From: Luscinia megarhynchos
Taxonomy: Eukaryota > Chordata > Aves > Passeriformes > Turdidae
NCBI GenBank assembly: GCA_034336665.1
Contig: JAPFBE010000064.1
Span: 124,001 to 188,000, forward strand
DNA: 64,000 nucleotides
Direction: 5' to 3'
The notes under the pieces were generated by a model that searched no databases, was not told the origin of the DNA, and worked only from the letters and a program-made list of their open reading frames with translations. Shown here in pieces: positions 40,501 to 61,459 of this stretch. The first letter of the stretch is position 1. Each line of letters opens with the position of its first letter. The position numbers and the translations under genes were made by a program.

Positions 40501-43500
40501 TTCCCACTTCGAGTGTCCCAATTTCGGTGATTCCCAATTTGGGGTTCCAAATTTCGGTGATTCCCAATTTGGGGTCCCAAATTTGGGGTCCCCCAGGGCC
40601 CGGCACAACCTGAACGAGCTGTCCCAGGAGCGGCCTGGGGCTGATCCAGCCTCAGCCCTGGACTCGGGGGTGCAGCTCACGCAGGTGGGTTTTGGGTTTT
40701 GGGGGGCTCAGGTGATTTTTGGGGGGTCCAGGTGAATTTTTGGGGGGTCCAGGTGACCCGGGTGCATTTTTGGGGGAATTCAGGTGACCCAGGTGCATTT
40801 TTTGGGGGTTCAGGTGAATTTTTAGGGGGTTCAGGTGACCCAGGTGCGTTTTTTTGGAGGTTCAGGTGAATTTTTGGGGGATTCAGGGTGAATTTTTGGG
40901 GGTTCAGGTGACCCAGGGGCGTTTTTGGGGGATCCAGGTGAATTTTTGGGGGATCCAGGGTGAATTTTGGGGGGCTCAGGTGAATTTTTGGGGGTGCAGG
41001 TGACCCAGGTGCGTTTTTTGGGGGTGCAGGTCACACAGGTGAGGTTTTTGGGGGCTCAGGTGCGTTTTTTTGGGGTCCAGGTGAATTTTTGGGGGGTTCA
41101 GGTGACTCAGGGGGTTTTTGGGGGTTTCAGGTGATTTTTGGGGGTCCAGGTGACCCGGGTGCATTTTTGGGGAATTCAGGTGACCCAGGTGGGTTTTTTT
41201 GGGGGGTTTAGGGGATTTTTGGGGGTTCAGGTGACCCAGGTGAATTTTTGGGGGTTCAGGTGACACAGGTGAGGCTTTTTGGGGCTCAGGTGCGTTTTTT
41301 TGGGGCCCAGGTGAATTTTTGGGGGTTCAGGTGACAAAGGTGAATTTTTTGGGGGTTCAGGTGAATTTTTTGGGGGTCCAGGTGAATTTTTTGGGGGTCC
41401 AGGTGACCCAGGTGAGTTTTTGGGGACCCATGGGATTTTTTGGGGGTCCCCATTGTGATTTTAGGGTCCCAGCTTGATTTTTGGGGTGCCCAGTGTGACT
41501 CTGGGGTGCTCCAGGTCATTTTGGGGTCCCCATTGTGATTTTTGGGGTGCCATGGTTATTTTTTGGGGGTGCCCCAGGTGAGTTTTGGGGTTCCCATTGT
41601 GGTTTTTGGGTTCCCACTGTGATTTTTGGGGTGTCCCAGGTTCATTTTTGGGAGGCCCACTGTGAATTTTGGGGTGCCCCAGGTTATTCTGGGGATTTTT
41701 GGGGTGCCCCAGGTGAATCTGGGGTTTTTTGGGGTGCCCCATTATGATTTTTGGGGTGCCCAGGTTAATTTTTGGTGTGCCCATTGTGATTTTTGGGGGT
41801 TTTTGGGGTGCTCATTGTGATTTTTGGGGTACCCAGGGAATTTTTGGGGTGCCCAGGTGATTTTTGGGGTACCCAGGTTAATTTTGGGGTTCCCCAGGTG
41901 AATTTGGGGTTTTTTGGGGTGCCCATTATGATTTTTGGGGTTCCCATTATGATTTTTGGGGTGCCCCAGGTGTTCGTGGACACCGTGGGTCCTCCTGACA
42001 GGTACCAGGTGCCCAGGTGACTCAGAGGTCCCCCAGGTTGATTTTTGGGGTTCCCCAGGTGATTTTGGGGTTTTTGGGGGTGCCCATTATGATTTTTGGG
42101 GTGCCCATTATGATTTTTGGGGTGCCCAGGTGTTCGTGGACAACGTGGGTCCCGCTGACAGGTACCAGGTACCCAGGGGGATTTTTGGGGTGCCCCAGGT
42201 GATTTTGGGTTTTTTTGGGGTGCCCCAGATGATTTTGGGGTTTTTTGGGGTGCCCATTATGATTTTTGGGGTGCCCAGGTGTTCGTGGACACCGTGGGTC
42301 CCGCTGACAGGTACCAGGCACTCACTGTGATTTTTGGGGTGCCCATTGTGATTTTGGGGTTTTTTGGGGTGCCCCAGATGATTTTGGGGTTTTTTGGGGT
42401 GCCCATTATGATTTTTGGGGTGCCCCAGGTGTTCGTGGACACCGTGGGTCCCGCTGACAGGTACCAGGTGCCCAGGTGACTCAGAGGTCCCCCAGGTTGA
42501 TTTTTGGGGTTCCCCCAGGTGATTTTGGGGTTTTGGGGTGCCCATTATGATTTTTGGGGTGCCCAGGTGTTTCAGTGGACACGTGGGTCCCGCTGACAGG
42601 TACCAGGCACCCACTGTGATTTTTTGGGGTTCCCATTGTGATTTTGGGGTTTTTTGGGGTCCCCCAGGTGATTTTGGGGTTTTTTGGGGTGCCCAGGTGT
42701 TCGTGGACACCGTGGGCCCCGCTGACAGGTACCAGGCGCGGCTCCAGGCGCGGTTCCCGGGTTTGGGGGTCACCGTGCGCCCCAAAGCCGATTCGCTGTT
42801 CCCCGTGGTCAGCGCGGCCAGCATCTGCGCCAAGGTGGGACCCCAAAACCCCCGACCCCAAAAACACCCGGGGACCCCCCAAAAACCCTCCTGGGATCCC
42901 AGAAACCATCCTGGGACCCCCAAAATCTACCCTGGGACCCCAAAATACACCCTGGGACCCCAAAAACACCCGGGGACCCCTAAAATCTACCCTGGGACCC
43001 CAAAACCACCCTGGGACCCCTACTAACCTCCCTGGGACCCCAAAATCCCATCAGAGCCTCAAAAACCATCCTGGGATCCCAAAAACCCCTTCTGGGACCC
43101 CAAAAATCCCCTGGGACCCCAAAATAACCCCCTGGGACCCCTAAAACACCTCGGGACCCCAAAATAACCCCCGGGGGCCCCAAAATAACCCCTGGGACCC
43201 CAAAATCCGATCAGAGCCCCCCAAAAACCACCCCAGGGACCCTAGAAACCACGATTCGAAATCCACCCTGGGACTCCCAGTCCCTGGACCCCAAAAACCA
43301 CCGGGAACCTAAAATAACTCCTGGGACCCCAAAATCCATCCCCTGGGACCCCAAAACTGCTCCTGGGACCCCCAAAAATAACCCTGGGACCCCAAACGCA
43401 CTAACTCCCTGGGACCCCAAAATACCCCTGGGACCCTAAAAACCCGGACCCGAAAACCCCTGGGACCCCAAAACTACCCTGACCCCCAAAACCTCCTGGG

Positions 43501-46500
43501 ACCCCAAAATCAACCCTGGGAATCAGGGACCAAAGCACCCTGGGACCCCAAAAACCCCTGGGACCCCAAAATAATCCCCTGGGACCCCCAAAAGGGCCCT
43601 AATGACCCCTAACCCCTGGGACCCCAAAACCCGGCCCCAAAAACCCCCTAGGGACCCCCAAAAACTCCTCGACACGCACGACCCCAAAACCTCCCCTGGG
43701 ACCCCAAAATAACCCTGGGACCTCCATAGGGACCTGCAAAACCTGCCGCTGGACCCCTAAAACCTCCTGGGACCCCAAAATCAACCCCCAGAGACCCCTC
43801 AAAAACTCACCCCTGGGGACCCCTACCACTCTGGGACCTCCCAAAACTCATCCCTAGGGACCCCTAAAACCTCTAGACAAAACCTCTAGGTCTCCCTAAA
43901 ACCCCCTGAGCCCTCCAAAAACCCCTCAGGGACCCCCTAAAAATCCCCCTCAGAGCTCCCAAAACCCACCCCCAGAAACCTCACGAACTCTAAACCCACA
44001 CTCAAAGTCAAAGACTCCCCAAACCACCCTGGGAGCAAACCTCATCAGCTAAAATCCCCTCAAAAGCACAAACCCCTCTCAGACCCCCCAAACCCCCTCA
44101 GACAAAATCCCCTCAGAACCCCCCAAACCTCTGAGCCCCCAAAATCCCCTCAGAGCCCCCCAAAACGCTCAGAGCCCCCACTCCTCCAGACCCCCAAACT
44201 CCCCCAGACCCCCTAAACCCACCTCTAAACCCCCTAGAGCTCACAATCCCCTCAGACCCTCTCAGAACCAAAACCGCCCTCAGAGTCCCCCCTAAAAGAA
44301 TCCCTCTCAGATCTAAATCCCCTCAGACCCCGCCACACCCCCCAGATCCCCTCAGAGTCTCAAACCTCACCCCACACCTCAGTCCCTGAGCCCCCCAAAC
44401 CCTCCAGAGCCCCCCAAAGTCCCCTCATGACCCCTAAAACCCTCTCAGAGCAAAACCCCCTCAGAGCTATCCCCTCAGACCCTCCTCAGAACCCCCAAAG
44501 CTGCCCTCAAACCCCCACCCCAAACCCCCTCAGAACCCCCAAATCCCCTCAGAGACACGCACTCTGACTCAAAATCCTCAGACAAAAATCCCCCTCAGAG
44601 CCCCCAAAATACCTCCCTCCCAGACCTCGACCCCCAAAACCCCTCTGAACCCCCAAAACCCCTCAAAGCACCCCAGCCCCCTCAAAACTCCCCTCAGACC
44701 CCCCACCCCTGCGCAAACCCCACCCCCAAAACCCTCTCCTCCAAACCCACTTCAAAGTCCCCTCTAGACCCCCCAAACTTCCCTCAGAGCTCCCCTAAAC
44801 CCCTCAGACAAAATCCCCTAAAACCTCTCAGACCCCCCCAAAACCCTCGTCCCCCAGAACAGCCTCATAGTCCCCTCAAAACTCCTCTCAGACCCCCATC
44901 CCTCTAGACCTCAGACCCCCCAGCAAACTCCCTCAGACCCCTCACTCCCTCAGAAACCCTACGCCCCCAAAACCCCTCAGACCTCAAATTTCTGCACCGA
45001 GCCCCCTAGCCTCCGATCAAAATCTCCTCAGAGCCCCCTAGCAATCTCCCCAACCCTCTCAGACCCCCCAAAACCCCTCTCGAGCCCCCAAAATCCCCTC
45101 AGACTACTCCCCAGGATCGCCTCAGGCTCCCTACAAACTCCTCTAGACCTCAAACATCCCCTCGGACCCCCAAAGCCCTCCCCAAGACCCCTCTCAGACC
45201 CCTCAAAGCCTCTCCTCAGAACCCCCTAGAAATCGCCTCCGAGCCCCTCAAAGCCCTCTCAGGACTCCCAAGTCTCTCAGAGCCCCTCCCAAAGCCCACC
45301 CCAAAACCTCTCTGAGCCCCCACCCCCAAACCCACCTAGTCCCCAGACCCCCAAACTTTCCCTAGCAACCTCTGACCCTCCGAGCCCCCAAAATCCTCAG
45401 GCCCCCAGTCTAAAACCTTCAGACCCCCTAAACCCCTCTGAGCCCCCGCAAATCCCTCCAGACCCCCAGTCCTCAGAACCCCTTAAACACGCTTCAGGTC
45501 CCCCAAAGCTATAGACCCCCCAAACCCCTACTTTAAACCTCTTTCTAGCCTCCAAAATCCCCTTTCAGAGCCTCTCGAAATTCTCCGTCTTAGACCCCCC
45601 CAAACCCTCAGACCCCCCAAACCCCTCAGAGACCCCCCAAATCGCATCAGAGTCCCCCAAAACTCCTCTCAGACCCCTCAAACCCCCTCAGAACCCCCCA
45701 AAGCCCCTCAGAGCCCCAAATCCTCCCCCAAAACCCCTCTCAGACCCCCAAACCCCTCAGAGACCCCCAAATCGCATCAGAGCCCTCAAACTCTCTCTCA
45801 GACCCCCCAAACCCTCAGAACCCCCCAAACCCCTCAGAGCCCCCCAAAACTTCTCTCAGACTCCCCAAACCCACTCTCAGACCCTCTCAGAGCCCCCCAA
45901 AACCCCTCTCAGACCCCCTCAAAACTCCTCTCCAGACCCCCCAAAATCCCCCAAACCCCCCAAAATCCCTCCCTCCCCCAGGTGGCCCGGGACCACGCCC
46001 TGCTCCACTGGAACTTCTGTGGAGGATTTTGGGGACCCCCGACCGCGACTACGGCTCCGGGTACCCCCAACGGTAGGAGCTGGGGGGGCCTCAGAGGGGT
46101 CCCCGGTTTTGGGGTGTCCCTGAAAGCCCCCTCCCCCGTTGCTCTGCAGACCCCCAAGACCAAGGAGTGGCTGAGGGAGGAACCTGGAGCCAGTTTTTGG
46201 CTTCCCGCAGCTCGTGCAGTTCAGCTGGGGCACGGCGCGCGCTGCTGGACGCGGGGGCGTGCCCGTCACGTGGTGCGGATTTGGGGGTCTGAAAGGAGTC
46301 CCTGAGGGAGTGTTTGGGGGACTTAGGGGGATTTCGGGGGTTCTTGAGGGGTTTTGGGGAGTCCTGGGGAGTTTGGGAGCTGCACATGTAGCTGCTGGAC
46401 GTGGGGGCGTGCCCGTCACGTGGTGCGGATTTGGGGGTCTGGGGGGTCCTGGGGGATTTGAGGGGGTCCTGAGGGGGGATTTAGGGGTCTTGGGGGTTTG

Positions 46501-47574
46501 GGGGAGGGTTTGGGGCATCCCTGGGGGGTCCTGGGGAGGATTTGGGGGCGTTTCCCTGAGGGGTCCTGGGGGGATTTGGGGGTCCTGGGGGGTTTGAGGG
46601 GTCCTGGGGGATTTGGGGGGGGTCCTGAGGTGTTTGGGGAGGGTTTTGGAGGGTCCTGGGGGGTTTGGGAGGCTACAGCTTGTAGCTGCTGGACGGGGGC
46701 GTGCCCGTCACGTGGTGCGGATTTGGGGGTCTGGGGGGTCCTGGGGGATTTGGGGGTCCTTGGGGGGTTGAGGGGGTTTGGGGTCCCTGTGCAATGGTGG
46801 GGGGGCGTTTAGGGGGTCCCTGAGGGGATTTGGGGTCTGGGGGGATCCTGGGGGGGATTTGGGGGATCCTGGGGGTTTTTGGGGGTCCTGGGGGTTTAGG
46901 GGTCCTAAGGGGTATCCTGAGGGGGATTTGAAGTCCTGGGGGATTGGGGGGATCCTGGGGGTCCTGGGGGTTTGGGGCACAGCCTTGGGCGCTGCTGGGA
47001 CGCTGGGGGCGTGCCCGTCGATAGTGCCGGATTTGGGGGTCTGGGGGTTTAAGGGGGTCCTGAGGGTGTTTGGGAGGGGATTTGGAGGGATTTGAGTGTT
47101 TGGGGAGGGTCCTGGGGGTTTGAGGGGTCCTCGGGGGTTGGGGGAGGCGATTTGGGGGGGTCCTAGAAAGGGGATCCTGGGGGGATTTGGGGAGGTCCTG
47201 GGGGTGTTTAGGGGGAGTTTGGGAGGTCCTGAGGGTGTTTAGGGGTCCTGGGGGGTTTGGGGGAATTTGGGGGTCCTGGGGGTTTTGGGGGGTCCTGGGG
47301 GTTTGGGGGGTCCTGGGGGGAGGGGTCCCACTGGGGAATTTTTTGGGGGGTGTCAGGATTTGGGGGTGGGGGGGAGGCAGGTATTTCTGCCCTCCCCACC
47401 CCCCAAATCCCCCCCCTTGTTCCCCCCAGGGCTGACGAGGAGCCCCCCGACCCCCGCCCGCCCCCCCCTCGGTTCTTTCCTTCTTCGCCCGGAGCCCCCC
47501 GGCCCCTCCCCCACCCTCCCTCCCCCACCGCTTCTTCCAGGAGCTGCAGCCTGAGGCCCCTGGCCGAGCTGTGA
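34425..47574 (+). CDS. RNASEH2A: RNASEH2A, catalytic subunit of RNase H2
   Basis: RNase H2 cuts RNA in RNA-DNA hybrids and single ribonucleotides in nuclear DNA. Eight plus-strand exons were found: 34425-34545, 36587-36659, 37285-37411, 40597-40684, 42697-42834, 45982-46072, 46150-46272 and 47430-47574. Key matches are [11 protein letters not shown] (human LGVDEAGRGPV, with the D-E metal pair), [24 protein letters not shown] (catalytic Asp), [20 protein letters not shown] (catalytic Asp) and DYGSGYPN. Exons 4, 5 and 8 read cleanly; the others have 1-2-nt indels, mostly in C or G runs. Exon 5 and the tail of exon 7 have extra partial copies in the introns. The gene is in the human neighbourhood order. 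Functional status depends on whether the indels are real. Confidence 0.95.
34600..36585. repeat. Two minisatellites in RNASEH2A intron 1
   Basis: 34600-35465 repeats GGATTGAGTGGGAGGGGTCC and CGGTGCACCGG. 35466-36585 repeats GTGTGTAATTTGGGGTCCC, a unit of about 20 bp, up to the exon 2 acceptor. Confidence 0.9.
36587..36659 (+). CDS. RNASEH2A: RNASEH2A exon 2
   Basis: After [20 protein letters not shown], then after an indel PELQEMGVA plus G at donor GTGGGG. Human reads [24 protein letters not shown]. Confidence 0.9.
36660..37245. repeat. Minisatellite in RNASEH2A intron 2
   Basis: Units of 9-20 bp such as GGGGGTCACGGGGGTCATGG begin right after the donor (GTGGGGTCAC), whose flank resembles the unit. 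Confidence 0.88.
37285..37411 (+). CDS. RNASEH2A: RNASEH2A exon 3 (frameshifted)
   Basis: Begins (A)[13 protein letters not shown], then a TAG in that frame; the next frame gives [16 protein letters not shown], matching human DTDFVGWALDVLSP. It ends MQQL across the junction. Acceptor CCCCCCAG, donor GTGAGA. At least two indels. Confidence 0.85.
37420..40590. repeat. Two minisatellites in RNASEH2A intron 3
   Basis: 37420-39000 repeats GGACCCCCCTAAATCCCCCC and AAAATTCC. 39060-40590 repeats GGTTCCCAATTTGGGG and TTTCGGTGATTCCC. 39000-39060 is a short C-rich bridge. Confidence 0.9.
40597..40684 (+). CDS. RNASEH2A: RNASEH2A exon 4
   Basis: G plus 29 codons: [14 protein letters not shown] and [11 protein letters not shown], open throughout. 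Human reads VKYNLNSLSHDTATGLIQ...ALDQGVNVTQ. GLIQ can be seen in a neighbouring frame, so two balancing indels are possible. Donor CAG/GTGGGT. Confidence 0.92.
40688..41455. repeat. Minisatellite in RNASEH2A intron 4 resembling the exon 4 donor
   Basis: Units TTCAGGTGAATTTTTGGGGG and CAGGTGACCCAGGTGCG. The exon 4 junction is GCAG/GTGGGTTTTGGG, and every unit has a CAGGTG donor core. Confidence 0.88.
41970..42606 (+). repeat. Five tandem partial copies of RNASEH2A exon 5
   Basis: Copies at 41970-42008, 42130-42168, 42279-42317, 42429-42467 and 42567-42606 repeat the acceptor CCCAG and the first 13 codons, [13 protein letters not shown]. The first reads PP for PA, the second DN for DT, and the last is frame-broken. 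Copies 1, 2 and 4 end CAG followed by GT (GTGCCC, GTACCC, GTGCCC); 3 and 5 have GC. Spacing is 130-160 bp, filled by TGCCCATTATGATTTTTGGG units. Confidence 0.93.
42697..42834 (+). CDS. RNASEH2A: RNASEH2A exon 5 (catalytic core)
   Basis: 46 clean codons from [17 protein letters not shown] to [17 protein letters not shown], phase 0 at both ends. It carries two active-site Asp residues (VFVD; KAD, by homology to human D141 and D169). Five partial copies of its first 39 nt precede it. Confidence 0.96.
42840..45975. repeat. Degenerate C/A-rich repeats in RNASEH2A intron 5
   Basis: 42840-43850 repeats TGGGACCCCAAAA. 43850-45975 is more decayed: CCCCTCAGACCCCCCAAA and CAGAGCCCCCAAAA. No exon or gene is seen in these 3.1 kb. 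Confidence 0.85.
45982..46072 (+). CDS. RNASEH2A: RNASEH2A exon 6
   Basis: [12 protein letters not shown], then [16 protein letters not shown] and N are legible if three single extra bases (a T and two C in C-runs) are passed over. The exon is 91 nt instead of 88, so the end is back in frame. Donor GTAGGA. Confidence 0.9.
46150..46272 (+). CDS. RNASEH2A: RNASEH2A exon 7
   Basis: After [22 protein letters not shown] (with an extra C), [17 protein letters not shown], then PVT and TG at donor GTGCGG. Human reads [30 protein letters not shown]. Its last 33 nt with the donor recur three times downstream. Confidence 0.88.
46275..47370. repeat. G-rich minisatellite in RNASEH2A intron 7
   Basis: Repeats of GGGGGTCCTGGGGGATTTGG, with the exon 7 copies embedded. 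The G-runs are on the sense strand, so the RNA could form quadruplexes. Confidence 0.88.
46388..47036 (+). repeat. Three partial copies of the RNASEH2A exon 7 end with donor
   Basis: GCTGCTGGACGTGGGGGCGT then GCCCGTCACGTG/GTGCGG recurs at about 46390-46422 and 46684-46714, and degraded at 46990-47034. Copies are about 150-300 bp apart in G-rich repeat text. Confidence 0.88.
47430..47574 (+). CDS. RNASEH2A: RNASEH2A exon 8 (last)
   Basis: G completes the Trp of VTW, then [19 protein letters not shown] and on to LRPLAEL and TGA. Human has IWEDSASENQEG...[25 protein letters not shown] reading in another frame hints at an indel. The C-terminus is Pro-rich and divergent. Confidence 0.7.
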
Positions 47575-49262
47575 CCCCCAAAATCCGGGACACCCCCAAA
47601 AAATCGGGGACAACCCCCAGAAATAGCGACACCCCCAAAAATAGCGACACCCCCAAAAACGGGCACACCCCCCAAAAATAGCGACACCCCCCAAAAAACG
47701 GGGACACTTAAAAAACAGGGGCACCCCACAAAAGGGGACACCCCCAAAATAGCGACACTAAAAAAACGGGGCACCCCAAAAAACGGGGTCATCCCCCAAA
47801 AAATAGCGACACCCCAAAAACGGGGACACCCCCCGAAATGGGGACGCCCCCAAAAATAGTGACACCTCCCCAATATTAGCGACACCCTAAAAAACGGGGA
47901 CACCCCTAAAATCGGGGACAACCCCCAAAAATAGCGACACCCCCAAAAAATAGCGGCACCCCCAAGAATAGCGACAACCCCCAAAAATAGCGACCCCCGC
48001 CCCAAAATCGGGGGACACCCCAAAAACGGGGACGCTCCCCGAAAACGGGACACCCCCCAAAAAATAGCAAAAACCCCCCAAAATTAGCGACACCCCCAAA
48101 AATGGGACACACCCCCAAAAAACGGGGACACCCCTCGAAATGGGGACGCCCCCAAAAATAGCAAAAGCCCCCCAAAAAATAGCGACACCCAAAAAACGGA
48201 GACACCCCCCCAAAAAAACGGGGACACCCCCCAAACGGGGGATACTCCCAAAAAACGGGGACACCCCTCAAAAGGGGACACCCCCAAAAACGGAGACACC
48301 CCCAAAATTAGCGACACCCCCAAAAACGGGACACCCTCCAAAAGCAGGAGCCTTGAAACGGGGACACCCCCAAAAATAGCAAAAGCCCCCCAAAAAATAG
48401 CGACACCCCCAAAAAAATGGGGACACCCCCAAAACGAGGACACCCCCAAAAATTAGCGACACCCCCAAAAAATGGGACACACCCCCAAAAACGGGGACAC
48501 TGCCAAAATCGGGGACACCCCCAAGAAACGGGACAACCCCCCAAAATTAGCGACACCCCCCAAAAAATGGAGACACCCCCCAAAAATAGCGACACCCCGA
48601 AAAACGGGGACACCCCCAAAAACGGGACACACCCCCAAAAGAACGGGCACCCCCAAAAAACGGGGACACCCCCCAAAATTAGCGACACCCCCAAAAAACG
48701 GGGACACCCCAAAAAACGGGGACACTCCCTGAAAACGGGACACCCCCCAAAATTAGCGACACCCCCAAAAAACAGGGACACCCCCAAAAACGGGGACACC
48801 TCAAAAACGGGGGCACGCCTCAAAACGGGACACCCCCAAAAATAGTGGCACCCCCCAAAAATAGCGACACCCCCCAAAAAATAGCGGCACCCCCCAAAAC
48901 GGGGACACCCCGCAAAAATAGCAACACCCCCAAAAATTAGCGACACCCCCAAAAACGGGGACAACCCCCAAAAAATAGCGGCACCCCCAAAAACTGGGAC
49001 ACCCCAAAAAACGGGGACACGCCCCGAAAACAGGGACACCCCCAAAAAATAGTGGCACCCCCAAAAAATAGCGACACCCCCCAAAAATAGCGACACCCCA
49101 AAAATCGGGGACACCCCACAAAAATAGCGACACCCCCAAAAATGGGGACACACCCCGAAACGGGACACCCCCCAAAATTAGCGACACCCCCAAAATAGCA
49201 AACCCCCCCAAAAATAGCGACACCCCCAAAACGGTGACACTTTAAAAATGCCCCCCCAAAAC
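47575..49262. repeat. Minisatellite downstream of RNASEH2A
   Basis: About 1.7 kb of CACCCCCAAAAATAGCGA and AAAAACGGGGACACCCCC units. It lies between the stop codon and the only good poly(A) signal, so it may be 3' UTR. Confidence 0.9.
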
Positions 49263-49304
49263 CGGTGACCCCCAAACCCGAGCGATTGTTTTTAATTCGT
49301 TTTT

Positions 49305-49310
49305 AATAAA
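49305..49310 (+). terminator. Probable RNASEH2A poly(A) signal AATAAA
   Basis: AATAAA within TTTTTAATAAAGAATTTAAT, a short AT-rich island after the array and before the MAST1 promoter. If used, the 3' UTR is about 1.7 kb and repetitive. Confidence 0.55.
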
Positions 49311-49439
49311 GAATTTAATAATCCCAAATCTCTTTTTATTCCCGCCCATCGCGGGTCGGTAATTTTGGGGGCTGGAATATTTTTGGGGGGGTCCCGATGG
49401 GCAAGGGGGGTGGGGGTTGCCCTCCCCCTCCCGCCGATC

Positions 49440-49661
49440 AGCACCGCGGACAGCGCGAATTTGGGGAGGGGGAGGGAGGGGCGGAGCCGCCCCGCCGCCA
49501 GGGGCGCGCTTCACCGGGGGGCGGGGGCCGGGCGGGAGCCGTGGGGGCGGGGCGGGGGCAGGGGCCTCCCCGGGGGTCCCGGGCGATGGCGGAGGGCGGA
49601 TGAAAGGGGGGAGGGAGGAAACGGCACTGGGACCCCCCGGACCGGAACCGGTACCGGAGCC
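49440..49661 (+). promoter_or_regulatory. MAST1 CpG-rich 5' region
   Basis: A GC- and CpG-rich stretch with GGGGCGGGGC boxes (about 49545-49560) directly before the proposed MAST1 start. No TATA box. Confidence 0.5.
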
Positions 49662-61456
<11,795 letters not shown>

Positions 61457-61459
61457 GTG

